In this document: piece by piece, positions 50,885 through 62,775 of the stretch
Position numbering within the stretch: position 1 is the first letter of the stretch
How the letters are laid out: every line of letters begins with the position of its first letter
Assembly (NCBI GenBank): GCA_024734555.1
Contig: JANPWX010000437.1
Span: forward strand, 2,126,268-2,190,267
Direction: 5' to 3'
DNA length: 64,000 nucleotides
From: Trochalopteron elliotii
Lineage: Eukaryota; Chordata; Aves; Passeriformes; Leiothrichidae
Program-made: the position numbers and the translations under genes
Notes under the pieces: generated by a model
Seen by the model: the letters and a program-made list of their open reading frames with translations, nothing else
Database searches by the model: none
Told to the model about the DNA's origin: nothing

Positions 50885-53419
50885 AAATTAGCAACAGGTT
50901 GAGCTATATTTCCAGCTATCATAGTTGAAAGGCTCATTCCTTTTCCATTAAAAAGCCCCTCAGTCTATTAGTCAATTTATTTGCAAAATCAGCACAAGTG
51001 TTTGCATGTCTACTAGCATAAATTCTGAGGATACTCTTGGTTTTAGAGTTCGAGAGTCCAGGTAATTAAAGAAAAATGAGGTCTAATTAAGAAGTGGCAC
51101 TGAATGTATGCATTCCTAACCTACAATATTCTGCAGAACTATTCTCTCTTCAGAGAGAAATGTGAGGAAGGGCAGGATAGAGATTTTTAAAATGGAGCAG
51201 CAGCTGTAGTCTGCAACAGGGCAGCAAGCGTAGCCAAGGAGATGCAATCTCATGCACTGCCACAACGCAGAATTCCCACCAATTTTTTTTCTCCTCTGTC
51301 AAAGGAGCACTCGCATGAGTAACAGCAGATGAAGCAAAATTGATTTTGTAGAGGAAAACTAGTTACAATTTTAATCACAGAAAACGTTTGAATTAATAAA
51401 AAGGCATATTTTACTCTGTTCCCTTTTCAGCCTTTTGCGAAGAGTGTGTTGGGATTCCTCTGATGTTTTGGTAGAGATTTTTGGAATGTTGTTTCTGATC
51501 ATACTAAAGCAATTGGAAAATGAAGGCTTTACTTCCTGCTTGGTTCAAAACACAGGGAAGCACTTTAAGAAATGCCAAGTTCAGACTTAATTATGGCGCA
51601 GCCTATGGAATCGCAGCCTATGGAATTTCTGATTCCAAACAGATATTTAGGGTTGGACAGAGTCTTGTCTTCCAGCTGGGCTTTCTCCCAGATCCTTGCA
51701 GCATCTACCCCAACTTATTGCCTGGTGGCTGCACTGATGGGGCCCTGGCAGGGTTACAGTGCCCAATGGCCATTTAAACTCATTTACTGACAGCACTTCT
51801 CTGGCATTCAGAGATGCTAATGGTGACATACCAGGCAAGCATTTCTCCTGCTAGCAAAGCCTCACACAGCAGAGTAATCACAGCCATTTTTGACAGAAAG
51901 CACACCTTTGAAGGCTTTAAGATCCTTGCAGCCTTTAAAAATTTCATTCTAAGCTAGCCAGTTGCAAGTTATTTCAAAAGCTTAAGCTTCCCATGATCAA
52001 AGGCTCTCCTGAATCACACTATTATGTTCTCCTCCTTAAATCCTGTCTGCTAGGCAGTGTTGATGAGGAATTTGGCAATTTATTGCTCCTACTCGTGAAG
52101 CATATTGAAACATGCAAACTGCATGCACAGAGCTCCTCCACAGCGTCACATATTCTGTTGACATCTCGGGATGTGACAACACATAGCATTATTTTGAGAA
52201 AACCAGATTGCTGTTTATCCCACTGCTTAATTTAGAAAGCGGAAAAGTGATCAATGTTTAGTAATACCATTGTAGGCAAGAAAAACATGTAGGTGCCACT
52301 TTGTAGTCATATACCTTGAAAGTAACATCTATTTGAAAATAAAATTGGGGATGAAATTTTCAGTCTATGACTTGAAAATTTCTTGTCATTATTTTTCTTT
52401 GCTTTCCTGTCTGCGAAGGCAGGATGTATCCAGACAGCTCTGTGCAGGTGCCAGGTGGTCCACCATAAATGATGGTTGGCCATACAGCTCCTCACCTGTG
52501 TTTTATCCATCTGGATTTATTAGCATAAAGTAAAAACATTCAATTCTAAACTATTTTATCTCTCTGTTTGAAGAACATAGTTGAATATCACTAAATGTTC
52601 AAATTGTCCATGGAATCTACATGATTACTTATTCTTGCCATTATGACAAACACAGCTACTCTTCTTGCCAGGAGGGGAGAAAGAGGTTGGGATAAAAATT
52701 AGGTATATTGCACCCTACTAATGGGCTTTAATTCCTATCTGTTGGCTCAAGTTTGTGGAGAAAGGACAGGAAGGCAACAGCTGTTCCCAGAAAGAAAATA
52801 AGCTCTGAGAAAGATACCAGCTAACTCCCTTTCTTATATGGGTCTGAGACCTACTGTTACCTGGTTGTATTCTCTTGTAGTCTAAGCCCTGATCTTGGCT
52901 TTTAAATACTAGGTTTTCTAAAAAAAAAAAACCCAAAAATTTACAAAATATTAGCACGTGTGGCTACCTCCAAAAGATTTGAATCAGACTCCCCACTCTC
53001 CATATTCTGCATGCAAAATGAACATGCAAGCAAATATATAAGAATTAGGATTCTCATCTGCCTGTATCTTCAAGTTCAACAGATACTTACATAATACAAA
53101 TACACATCTGGTTCTGGTTTTACCTGTATCTGTTCATGAGAAGTTTTGACATTTTTAAATCTTTATCTTATCTGAAGTCACAGGGAATATGCACCATTTT
53201 TAGAAGTACCAGTAATCTCCACTTAGCAAAATTGTTAAAGAGACATCTAGGACACTGGTGGCTGCACGGATGGAGCAGGCCAATGCTCTGGCATTTCAAA
53301 TTTATCCCAGAACTAGCAGGCAGGATAAAGAGATTTTTAAGCTGTACAAGAAATTATATTCTCTAGCAATAATGTCTGACCAGCCAAATGATCTATTGTA
53401 AAATAGCTTTTCGTCTAAG
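50885..53419. other. Unique DNA, no gene supported
   Basis: No gene or repeat is recognised apart from a 12-bp palindrome (aagcttaagctt at 51978-51989) and an A12-CCC tract at 52920-52934. Confidence 0.5.
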
Positions 53420-53518
53420 AAACAAAAAAAACCCCAAAAAACAAAGAAACCCCAAAACAAACAAACAGAAAAAAAAAAAAAACAAACAAAAAAAAAAAAC
53501 CCAAAAAACAAATAAACC
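53420..53518. repeat. A-rich low-complexity tract with C3/C4 interruptions
   Basis: About 100 bases made almost only of A and C: long A runs broken by caaac, cccc and cccaaaa words. It ends aataaaccac. The 72-codon minus-strand frame at 53302-53520 is an artefact of this tract (F-, G- and V-rich). Confidence 0.9.
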
Positions 53519-55344
53519 ACTTCAGTAAAAGCTCATATTACTTCTCCTTTGCAGACAAAGAGCAGGAGTTTTGTGTAGCAGAAGCAATTGCATTTTTGGG
53601 GCAGAAGGAAGGGGAATACTTGTGTCAGTGTAGCAATGGGAGCTGCATAAGGGAGTCCAGATAATTTTCTAAGTCCTGGCAAATTTGAACTTTATGAATG
53701 CATATAGATGACCAAAAAATTGGGAAGCCACAAGCAGAAGCTTGGCAGTGCAGCAGAGAAAGTCACATACACTCCTGGCTGGAAAGATATTTTCACTGAC
53801 TGTGACACAGGGGAAGCACTCCATAGCAGCACTAGTGAATATGATGTCATTTTAAGTTCCTCAAGGTTAAGTTCCTCATAGATAATCACTTGCTTTATGA
53901 GAGAGCCTACCATATCTCACTTGGAATTATTAGGACTTTTCACAAAGTGAAGCTTAGTCAGCTTGATTAAGTGCAGCAAAATATCCAGTGAAGTTTGCAA
54001 AGAAGCCAGGTAGCTAAGTGGTAACTCTCTGACAGCTGGAAAAATTGTGCACATAAGAAGCATAATTTCAAAATTAAAAATAAAAATAAATTATATATTT
54101 GGGGGAGAAAAACATCTTGACTCAAAATGGGCTTTTTTTTTAATGTTGCATCTTGAAGAGAAGCAACAGCACCAATCACAAGGATATCTACTACAAACAC
54201 AGCAGCTCCTGCATTTCTTCATAAACTGCACTGCTGCAGCAGGACAAACTGCTGTTGATTGCAAACCAAGAAGCCCACAAAGTCTGCATAGAAGCTTTGC
54301 TGACTTTTGAGAGGTTATTAATTTTTAACAGGTTATTCAATTTCAAATATTTCAGTTGAAGACTCTTCATTTGAAAATGCTGCTTTTACATCCATGACAG
54401 GTAGGAATTGTGGAAGGTCTCAAACACATACTAATGCATTTTTCAAGAGTATTAACTGAGAATGCCTGTTGAAAGTAACCTCTAGTAGATTCTCCTTGTT
54501 ACAAATAAAACTATCAATTCACCATTAATAAACTGGAATGTCGATTATTCTTATCCACAGAAATGTCACACAAGACAGACATTCTGCCCCAGGAGCTGTA
54601 CAGGCTGCAGACTGAGTCACTACAGAGCAAGCAGCAATATTTAGCTAAAGCACTGATCCTGCCATTTTTAAAATCCTCTTGATTTTGTGTACTGCCAAAA
54701 ACTTCTTATTCAGAATTATGGCAGCTTGAGTCCCAGTCTTTGGGGAATATCTGCAAGACATTTCAGTGTCTGATTCTTCAAGTAGCTCATTAGGGTGATG
54801 AAAAGCCACATGATGAAGGGGCAGTGCCATCCACGAAGAGCTAGGGGTTCCTGTTGTCTTGAATTATTAACAAGTCAATATTTAGTGGACTGCTCCTGCC
54901 TGCCTGCCTACAGCAGGTGGTACCCCACTGCCTTTCACTAGGAAAGCATCTGCTTGCTCTGAGCCTCCCCAGAGCTTGCTACAGTCATTTGTTCGATTTA
55001 AGACAGACACTGTCATTATTCCGTGCAGCACTTCACAGAAATATTTCCTACTAAATGCTTGAACCATCTGAGCAGCACTAGGCAGGCTGCAGGCTTCATT
55101 AATAATGCATCCCTGCTTATCAATAGATTTAGACAACTGGTATTTAGAAGCTTCTTCAGAAGGAGTGGATTTTTTTCACACCAGTTAGGTTCATTCTGTC
55201 AGTTCCTTGATGTAGACATTACATCCAACTGAGTTCTGAAAGGCAGAGGTGCTAAAATTGTATTTGAGCTGCTCCCTTGCTTTGGAGAGCCATTTGACTG
55301 ATGTAACTCTTCAGATCAACTCTTCTGTTATTTTATTCTTTGCT

Positions 55345-55371
55345 GGTTTTGGGGTTTGGGGGGAGGGGTGG
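55345..55371 (+). other. G-run cluster, possible G-quadruplex
   Basis: Three G tracts of 4, 6 and 4 bases are separated by ttt and a, flanked by GG on both sides. A four-tract G3 quadruplex is not met strictly because only three tracts reach three Gs. A two-tetrad or bulged form is possible. Confidence 0.4.
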
Positions 55372-55996
55372 AAGACAAGGTTACAGTTAAATTAAAATGG
55401 AAATTTACCTTTATCTTACTTGAAATACATGGAAACATTGGTTTCACATTCTCTAGGTTCCACTAGAGCTGCTCTGGTCTCGGGTCACAAATGAGGGGGG
55501 AAGATTCAGTATGAGATACTTCATGATTTGCAGAGGAGTGTCAAGCACTTTTCGCAAAGCATTCAAGATGCTAAATAGAGATTAAAAACCACTGACGTGC
55601 TGCCTGGCTCAAAAGCAGTATGAAAAAAGTACTTCATTTAGGGAAAGGAAAGAATTTAATATAGGGAAAGGGAAAATAAAGATACAACTCCATTTTGGAA
55701 AAAAACAAAAAGAAATAAAAAGAAAGCATCTTTGAATACCCATGTCACAATTATAGAGAAGTGCTCAGATCCATTTTGATACTCCTACTAAGCCTTCCTT
55801 CTGGATCAGGTTTCCCTTCCATCACTCCCTTGCTGAAGCCCACAACCTTCAGACAGATTTCTGCAATTTTCTTTTTTGCTGGACTGGTTATATTTGATAC
55901 CCAGAAATTGTGGCTTTTTGGTTTGATTTCAGTTTTTATGAAGCATTCAAACAAATGGTTAGAAAAACCTAATAATTACAAATTTCACATTTGTAA

Positions 55997-56057
55997 TTAT
56001 CATCTTTATTTATGACATTTATTTATGACATTAAGACATTATCATCTTTATTTATGG
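55997..56057. repeat. Nested AT-rich duplications
   Basis: The 13-base unit tttatttatgaca is repeated twice in tandem (56006-56031), and the 19-base word attatcatctttatttatg occurs at 55997 and 56039. Two duplication events of different size appear to overlap. Confidence 0.8.
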
Positions 56058-57072
56058 TTTATAGAAATCTCTTTCAGCTCTGTTACCTCCATCCCTGCAA
56101 GTGAAAAAGCTGCTGTTTCCTGCAGTTCCTGCCTATTTATCTCTAGAGATGCTCATTTCTAGCTGATGTGCACCATCCCCTCAGCAAGTTCACATTTTTT
56201 GGTAGACCTGGAATGCTCCAGTGCTTTCATATCCCCCTGGTCTCTGTCTTGCATGAGCAAACTAGTCTACACAGCTTGCTTGCTTGATTTCTTCCTTCCT
56301 TTCTCTATTTGATTGACATAATTCCTTGATTCTTAATGATAGAAAATTTTCTAAGTTTTTTTTTTTTTCCCTTCAAATCCAGGAATTAATTGCGAGAGAG
56401 ATATCAGCAGAAAGTATGAAAATATTGAGGTACAATAGCAATGGACAAGATTTGCTAATTGCAGATTGCTTTTACTACAGATTGTTTTCAACGTAGAATT
56501 GATGGTTGCTGCTCCAAGGACAGAATTAAGATATGGGCAATAAAGCCAGAGTTTAAAAAAAATAAATAGCTTGTTCTGAGAATTTTATGCAACTATAAGA
56601 GAAATGAAATTATTTTGATCACAACTCTTCTAACTTCTTTGAATTACACAGTGGGTGAGGCTTTTCATAATGACACTTATTACAGGGGATTGAACTGAAA
56701 GGACCTCTTTGGAAGCAGTATGCATGCTATCCCTGTCCACTGCAACTAGGTCACACATGATTTCTCCAAAGATGTAAGAGCATATTTCAGAAGGATGATT
56801 TTCGGATCAAAAGGCAGCTCTTGGCTTTTAATTCCACAGCCTAGCTAAGAGGTGCCAGTGGTAACTAACTCACAACTCTGTCCACCAGTAACTATTTAAC
56901 TGTTTTTAAAAACTTGCTTATTAAATTAGGAATGATGACTTAAGGCAGAGATACTGTAAGGTACAGAGAAGCAATGTATGAATCATGTTTTTAATGTTTT
57001 GTTTTCTCTTTTAAAGGGTAAATTCCCTGATGTTGTCATTAAGACCCTACAAGAGATAGAGAGGGAATACTG

Positions 57073-57357
57073 ACAAGACCAGGTAGTGGCAGGTCAAGGG
57101 GCATGGGCTTCACTGAAAAGGAGCAGGTTCAGATTAAATATTAGGAAGAAATTCTGTACTGTGAGGGTGGTGGGGCAGTGGCACAGGCCGCCCAGAGAAA
57201 CTGTGGATGCCCAGTCCTGGAAGTGTTCAAAACCAGGCTGGATGGGGCTCTGAGCAACCTGATTTAACAAAAGACATCCATGCCCACGGCAGGGGGGCTG
57301 GAACTGGAGGATTCCTAAGGTCTGTCACCACCCATACCATTCTGTGATTCGATGATA
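57073..57357 (+). mobile_element. CR1 LINE, 3' fragment, sense
   Basis: A short CR1 fragment of about 285 bp containing the usual 3' order: attaggaagaaattctgtac, gtgagggtggtggggcagtgg, cccagagaaactgtggatg, ggaagtgttcaaaaccagg, ctctgagcaacctg and the tail accattctgtgattcgatga. It has lost everything 5' of this. The minus-strand open frame at 57227-57436 overlaps it and is a shadow. Confidence 0.93.
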
Positions 57358-60300
57358 TTCCTCTAACAGGGTAAAACTCATCTGCCTTGAACAAAGTTAG
57401 TAAATCGACAAATTTTTCTTTCCCATCTATATACAATCTTCATCCATAACCTCGCATCTTCAGTGGCCAGAAAAATATAGTAGATGAAAGGGGTGTGAAA
57501 AGGCAATGAAGGAGCAAAGAAGCAAAACCAGCAGCTCTTCCTGAAGCTGAAGCAGTAGAGCAGCACAGAGTTTCATACTTTGGATTGGAGATGGACACCT
57601 TCTAATTCAGCCTGTTCTTCACCAGGCAGTGAGCTTCCTCTGTACTACCACAGGAAATTCTTTCACCCTCGAGCTAATCTGATTTTTTGACTGTCATCCA
57701 ATCAGAATTTTTTTAAAAAAGAGAACTAACAGAAAAGAAACCACTAAAACTGGTTTAATAATTTTTAAAGAGATTTTAAATGATACTCACTTTATCAATC
57801 TGATGAAAATGACAGTAGTGTCAGAGGGTAACAGGTTGCTAATAAATACAATAGTTTAAGAAAGTGCTATTCTTGTCATAGAAAAATATATTCTGAGAAA
57901 AATAATACCACTGTAATTCATTTTTGAAAGCTATAGAGACATCTTAGATGAGGAATGCAGTTATTAAAGGCAAAAGCACACAATATGTTGTAATGAAATG
58001 GTTGTGCTACACACTTCATTAAACGTTTTGTGAGGCACCTGGGAAATTCCAGCTCTCCCCCCCTCAGAAGGAAATGTTTGACGTGGCTGGATCACTGGAG
58101 GAAGCACACAGAGCTAGGCTGAAACAAAAACCACACTGCCTGCCTTGGTGATTCCAGCTGAATGTGAGCAAACATTAACCAAAGGGCTACAGGAACCTGC
58201 ATTTATCCTTCCAGTGCAAAAATTATGGTTCCAGGATTCATTGAGAAAGGCCTGAACACTCCCAGCATTCAAAAAGAAGTCGATGTGAGCAAAGCTGAAG
58301 TTCGTGGTGAGCGACAGCGCCAGGGAAAATCCGACAGACTGTGCTGTGCACGTGTCCATTGGAAGAAAACACACTTGTCATATGAGAGAGGCTGAAAGGC
58401 TTAAAAATTCAGAGAGCACAGTAGGGAGTCTTCCAGGAAGATTCAAAGGACTGATATGTTTTGAATGTGTTGAGTTTTTGATTTACAATATTTAAGGGTA
58501 GAAAATAAAGGGGGGAAAAAAAACCCAGTCAAATTTTATATGGATCTCAGAGAAACAGGAGCTCGGAAAGGGCAGATGTGTTGGAATATCTATGATATTT
58601 GCATGATCATTTCAGAAGCTCATCCTCTTTGTAAAAAACAACCCTCCAAAACACCCAAACAAAACAAAGAAAAACAAACCCCTACTCCTGTACTTTAACA
58701 TTACGAGCAGCATTGCTGAAACTGTGCTGTTTACAAAGCACATTCTACAGTTCTAGTTCACTCTAATCCACTACTCTTTCAGACGTGCAGCAAGAGCACA
58801 TTACAGACAAGAACCAGGGCAGAAGAAACTGTGCTTATACCACAGAAGGTAGGGAGCTGCTGAAGGGCTGGTACTTCATTAAGAATATTTACAATCATGC
58901 TGGAAACTTGAGGACACACCCAGAGCAGAGTGAATGAGAGCAAGATGAAGATATTGCTGCACAATGTTATAGAAATAATATGCAATATCACTAGTGGTAG
59001 CTTCTCTTTTTGCTCATGGTTTATCAAAGCCTGCAGTCTACCAATCTGTTTTCCCTTAACTAGGATTTACAGCATCATATGAAAATTCTTAAGAGAAAAT
59101 AAAGGATAGAATTTTAAATTAATACTTCCAGTGGCAAAGCTTTTATTAGTGTCTTAGAGTAATTGCAATAACAACTAATTCTGCCCATACCCATAGATTC
59201 ATTCTGAGAGAGCCCTTATGGATAAGAAGTCAGAGTGTGTCACCTGGCACTCATGTTAAACAGTATTTCAGTCTCAAATTCTCTCCTTGAAACAGCAAGG
59301 CCACAAGCAAGTCCTGTGCAGCCTAACTCTCTGAATGGCAAGCCAGAGGGCTTATCTTAAGATTTGTGTATTGATACACTAGCAAATAAAACAAGCCCCT
59401 TGGAGAAGTTCTTCCAAAATATTCAGTCCAGATTTTGGCAAAGAGAGAAAGCACAAGGAAGTATGGGGACAACAGTCCTTTTTAGCACTTCTCAATACCA
59501 AGGAATGTGCTCTCAGGTACGTGAGGTGTTGTTTAAAGCCACCAACACATCTCTCTATTCAGGTTAGCATGCTCCTTGGAAAAGACATTGGATGAGAATT
59601 TTTCCTCCTCGTTCAGTTTTTGCTGAAAAGTTCTTCAGGGAACTGAAATGAATAGTAAACTCTGGTTTAACACAGCTTTTGGCCATTCTTGTTTTAGTTC
59701 TGTATCTTTTAACCTCCAGGGCACAATTCTTCCTCCTAATCAATCCCCTTTTGCATTCCTTCTGGGTTCTCTTCTTACTTTTAACACACAGCTTAGGATG
59801 ACTCTCATTCCAGGGAGATCTGTACTCCTCCCTAATAGTATCGTCTTGGTTGCTGCTAAAACTATTTTGTTTCAGTTATTATATGTCTCCCCCCCATTCA
59901 AATATGTAAGCTTCCCAGCACCCACTAAATATCCTCAGCTTTTCAGTTTGCCTTTCTAAGGCCCCAGAATAGTGGATTTATCTTTCACATTTCTCAGAGA
60001 GAGATTTGGACAAAATGGAACCTTCTCTTAAGTATAGTTTTATGTCCAGACGCTTTAGGTCTTGCTGTTCTGTGAAACTATGCATAACATATGATTGTCT
60101 TTTGCTAGTTCACTGATCATTTGGTAAAAAAAAAATCTACCTTAGGTTACTTCAGAAAAGAACCAAGACCTGGCTTTACTGGAACAAATTTGAGAAAACA
60201 AGTTATGGTATTGATATGGACAATTTTTGCTCTTTGGGTAAGTTCAAGTCTTCCATGATCACATAAATTCCACTACTACTTCCTGTCCTTAGACCCCACC

Positions 60301-60439
60301 CCACTCACAAAATGGATATTATCCTGTTCCAAACCTTGGATATTTCTCAACATGCCTGTTCCTGGTGGTCCCATTTTTCATTTCATTAACAGACAATGCC
60401 ACTACAGTCCCACTGGCCTCTGTCTGTTTGCATTTCACT

Positions 60440-60475
60440 TTAGGAAACTGAGATCAGAGAGGTGCAAAGGAGAGC
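60440..60475 (+). repeat. Possible MIR core remnant
   Basis: ggaaactgagatcagagagg followed by tgcaaagg resembles the MIR core block gaggaaactgaggcacagag. It is too short to assign firmly and could be coincidence. Confidence 0.3.
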
Positions 60476-62218
60476 AGCAAGGACACTGGGAGAATATATT
60501 ATTCTTCTCAGTTTGCCCAGAAGTTTTAAGTGCCCTGACAGCAACTAAATGCAGTTAATACAAATACACTGCCTGGTGGTACAGTACATATAGAAAGTAA
60601 AATCTCACCCAACATAGCATTAACTGCTTTGTTCCTCCCACATCTGTCCCTAACCTTCTGCTCTATCCTTCTCAGGAGTATCTTTTAACAGGATTAAGAA
60701 AATTATATTAATTAATTTCATGCTTAAGAGTTGAGTATTAAATGCAGCTGTAAAAGGAAATGAATGCAGCCCCAAATTAAGCATCAGTAATACCCTTTCT
60801 CTTAATATTTTATGTAAAAATCAGGATTTTTACCGGGCAAAGCTTCTTTCTGTGTAAAACCCACATTTTGAACTGCTCAGATAAAAAATGTCTGCAGTTC
60901 CATGAAACCTGAAAGCTCTCTGTGGTATTTCCATCTTCACTGCTCTTGTCCTAAAAGCATTTTTCCTGACATCCCTTACTGCTGGTGCCACCAAACACTT
61001 GCAGGCAAGAGGGCACAGTCTGGGCCTTCTTATCCTGAGATGTGAAAAATCAATTGAATCCCCATCAGATGGAATCACTGGTGCAGAAAGTTTCTAAACA
61101 CTGAAAGTTATTCTGTGATCTCAAAGTCTTCAAAGAGGGTACTGCAAACACAGTCTACAAGCTAAAATACATGGTGATTATATTTACAAGAACTCTCTGC
61201 ATGGTATTGTTATTCTGGGCCTCTGTCCTTCTACAGGTGTGCTGCTACTCATGGCTCAATTAATTTTCTCTCCAAATATTTCAATTCTTATAACATATAT
61301 ATAATATGATATGTTGTGACACACTGATACATCACATCACATCACGATAGTGAAACATACAGAATATTTCCATACCATTATGCATTAAAAAACAGGGTAG
61401 ACTGACAGCAGAGTCTACATACTGTGATAGGAAACATGATTTTTATTTCTGTTTCAAATTTGGGTGATTCTAGGCTCTATGTCCTTATTTTACTAAATAA
61501 AATCTAATTATTATATGCTGCATATAGTATCTATAATATATAATTTAGCCCTGGGTATAAATAAATCCAACCTGAGTTGTCTTTCTTCACATTTTTTTCT
61601 CCCTTTTTTTCCCCCCTGTCATTTTCTATATTTTCTGCTGATTTTCCCAGCACCTTCTCTAGCCAATTCTTTGTTTCTCTCTTACACTTCACATACTGCC
61701 TTATATATCTGTGCTAGCATCCAACTGAGCAGCAGGAAGGATTTTTTTTTAGTGTACTCTCTGTGTCAGTCCTATTATAACATATTCAGGATGATAAATG
61801 ACACTTGAAAACTTCTAGTACAGATATAAAGACTCATATTATCTATTCCCAAAAGAATGTTAATCATAACCCTTTAATCATAATGCTAATCATACACACA
61901 TTTGGAAAAATCCAAGTATTTTATGTTTGAGCATAGGAATAGATGTCAAAAGATACCTGTTGTTTTCCTGGCTTTTGCATAGTCTTGTGGTCTCAAGGAA
62001 ATGATCTGATTTTGTTTTCTAGCTTGGTTTACTTGTCAAAATACATGCATTACGTTGGCCTTCTTGACTGGGTAATGCTTGATTCAGGTAATGCTTATAA
62101 AGGCTTTGAAAACACAGGCTATGCCTGGCTAAAGAGGTGCAAATTATCATTAGTTGTCAACAATGTTTTACAGAAAACACCACGGCTGAACACACATCAA
62201 ATTGGTAAATTAGTAGAA

Positions 62219-62268
62219 AGAAGAAAAAGAAAGAAAAAGAAAGAAAAGAAATAAAAAGAAACAAAAAG
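62219..62268 (+). repeat. GAAA-type low-complexity tract
   Basis: About 50 bases composed of gaaa, gaaaaa and aaga words on the plus strand, with a few interruptions. The lysine/arginine-rich end of the open frame 61943-62254 comes from this tract. Confidence 0.85.
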
Positions 62269-62559
62269 GGGAAAACTACAGCTTTGGAACAGCAAAAACC
62301 AAAGCCCAAGTGTGATGCACAGAAACAAACTTTTGCATGAAATCTTCACAATCTGCATAGCTACTCCTTATTTCCTGAAATGTGAAACCAGCGTAGACAC
62401 ACAGGCTGGTCAAAACAAAACTCTCCAGCTTTATGTATAAACTCTGCGCTTTAAGGACACTGATGCTAATGCCATGAGGTCAATTAACTTTGGTCTATAA
62501 CGACAAGAGCACCAGCTCCCTAATTTGGTGGAAGAAATAAACTTTCAGCAACCCTGCAC

Positions 62560-62775
62560 CCTCCCCGTGCTCCACGGCGTGTGCTCCTCCTGCTCAGAGC
62601 TGTATCCGAGCACACTCTAGCGGTCCCGGGCACGCCACGAACCCATGCACACAAAAGTACATCCAGGCTCCACAAACGCTGCTCCACACATCCATCTGTG
62701 CCGTGTGACACAAAGCCTCAGCTGCGGGCAGCTCTCCCGGAGCTCCAGAACCCCCGGCCTAAAGATGGATGACGC
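62560..62775. promoter_or_regulatory. CpG-dense GC-rich islet
   Basis: About 215 bases with roughly 14 CpGs and GC near 60 percent, far above the surrounding AT-rich DNA. It contains ccccgtgctccacggcg, tcccgggcacgcc and agctgcgggcagct words with small inverted repeats. Several frames are open on both strands, and an ATG with fair context (aaagatgg) follows at 62765, but its 40-codon frame has no clear donor. It could be a small unmethylated regulatory islet, a first exon, or an old GC-rich repeat. The length is below usual CpG-island cut-offs. Confidence 0.4.

Larger units (their letters stand above)
53519..57072. other. Unique DNA with a G-rich element
   Basis: No gene is established. It contains a minus-strand hydrophilic frame near 54879-55169, a G-rich run at 55345-55371, and nested AT duplications at 55997-56057. 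A 12-base T run lies near 56357-56370. Confidence 0.5.
57358..62559. other. Unique DNA, no gene supported
   Basis: No gene is established. Around 58.1-58.5 kb the DNA has a few extra CpGs and two hydrophilic plus-strand frames (one containing LTKGLQEPAFILPVQKLWFQ, one starting near 58286), but no convincing acceptor-donor pairs. A possible MIR core remnant lies near 60440-60475 (ggaaactgagatcagagagg). A short CATCA repeat lies near 61330-61345. Confidence 0.5.

Noticed and set aside
53420..53518. Telomere-like TTTTGGGG words on the minus strand
   Set aside because: They are irregular and part of an A/C low-complexity tract; vertebrate telomere repeat (TTAGGG) is absent.
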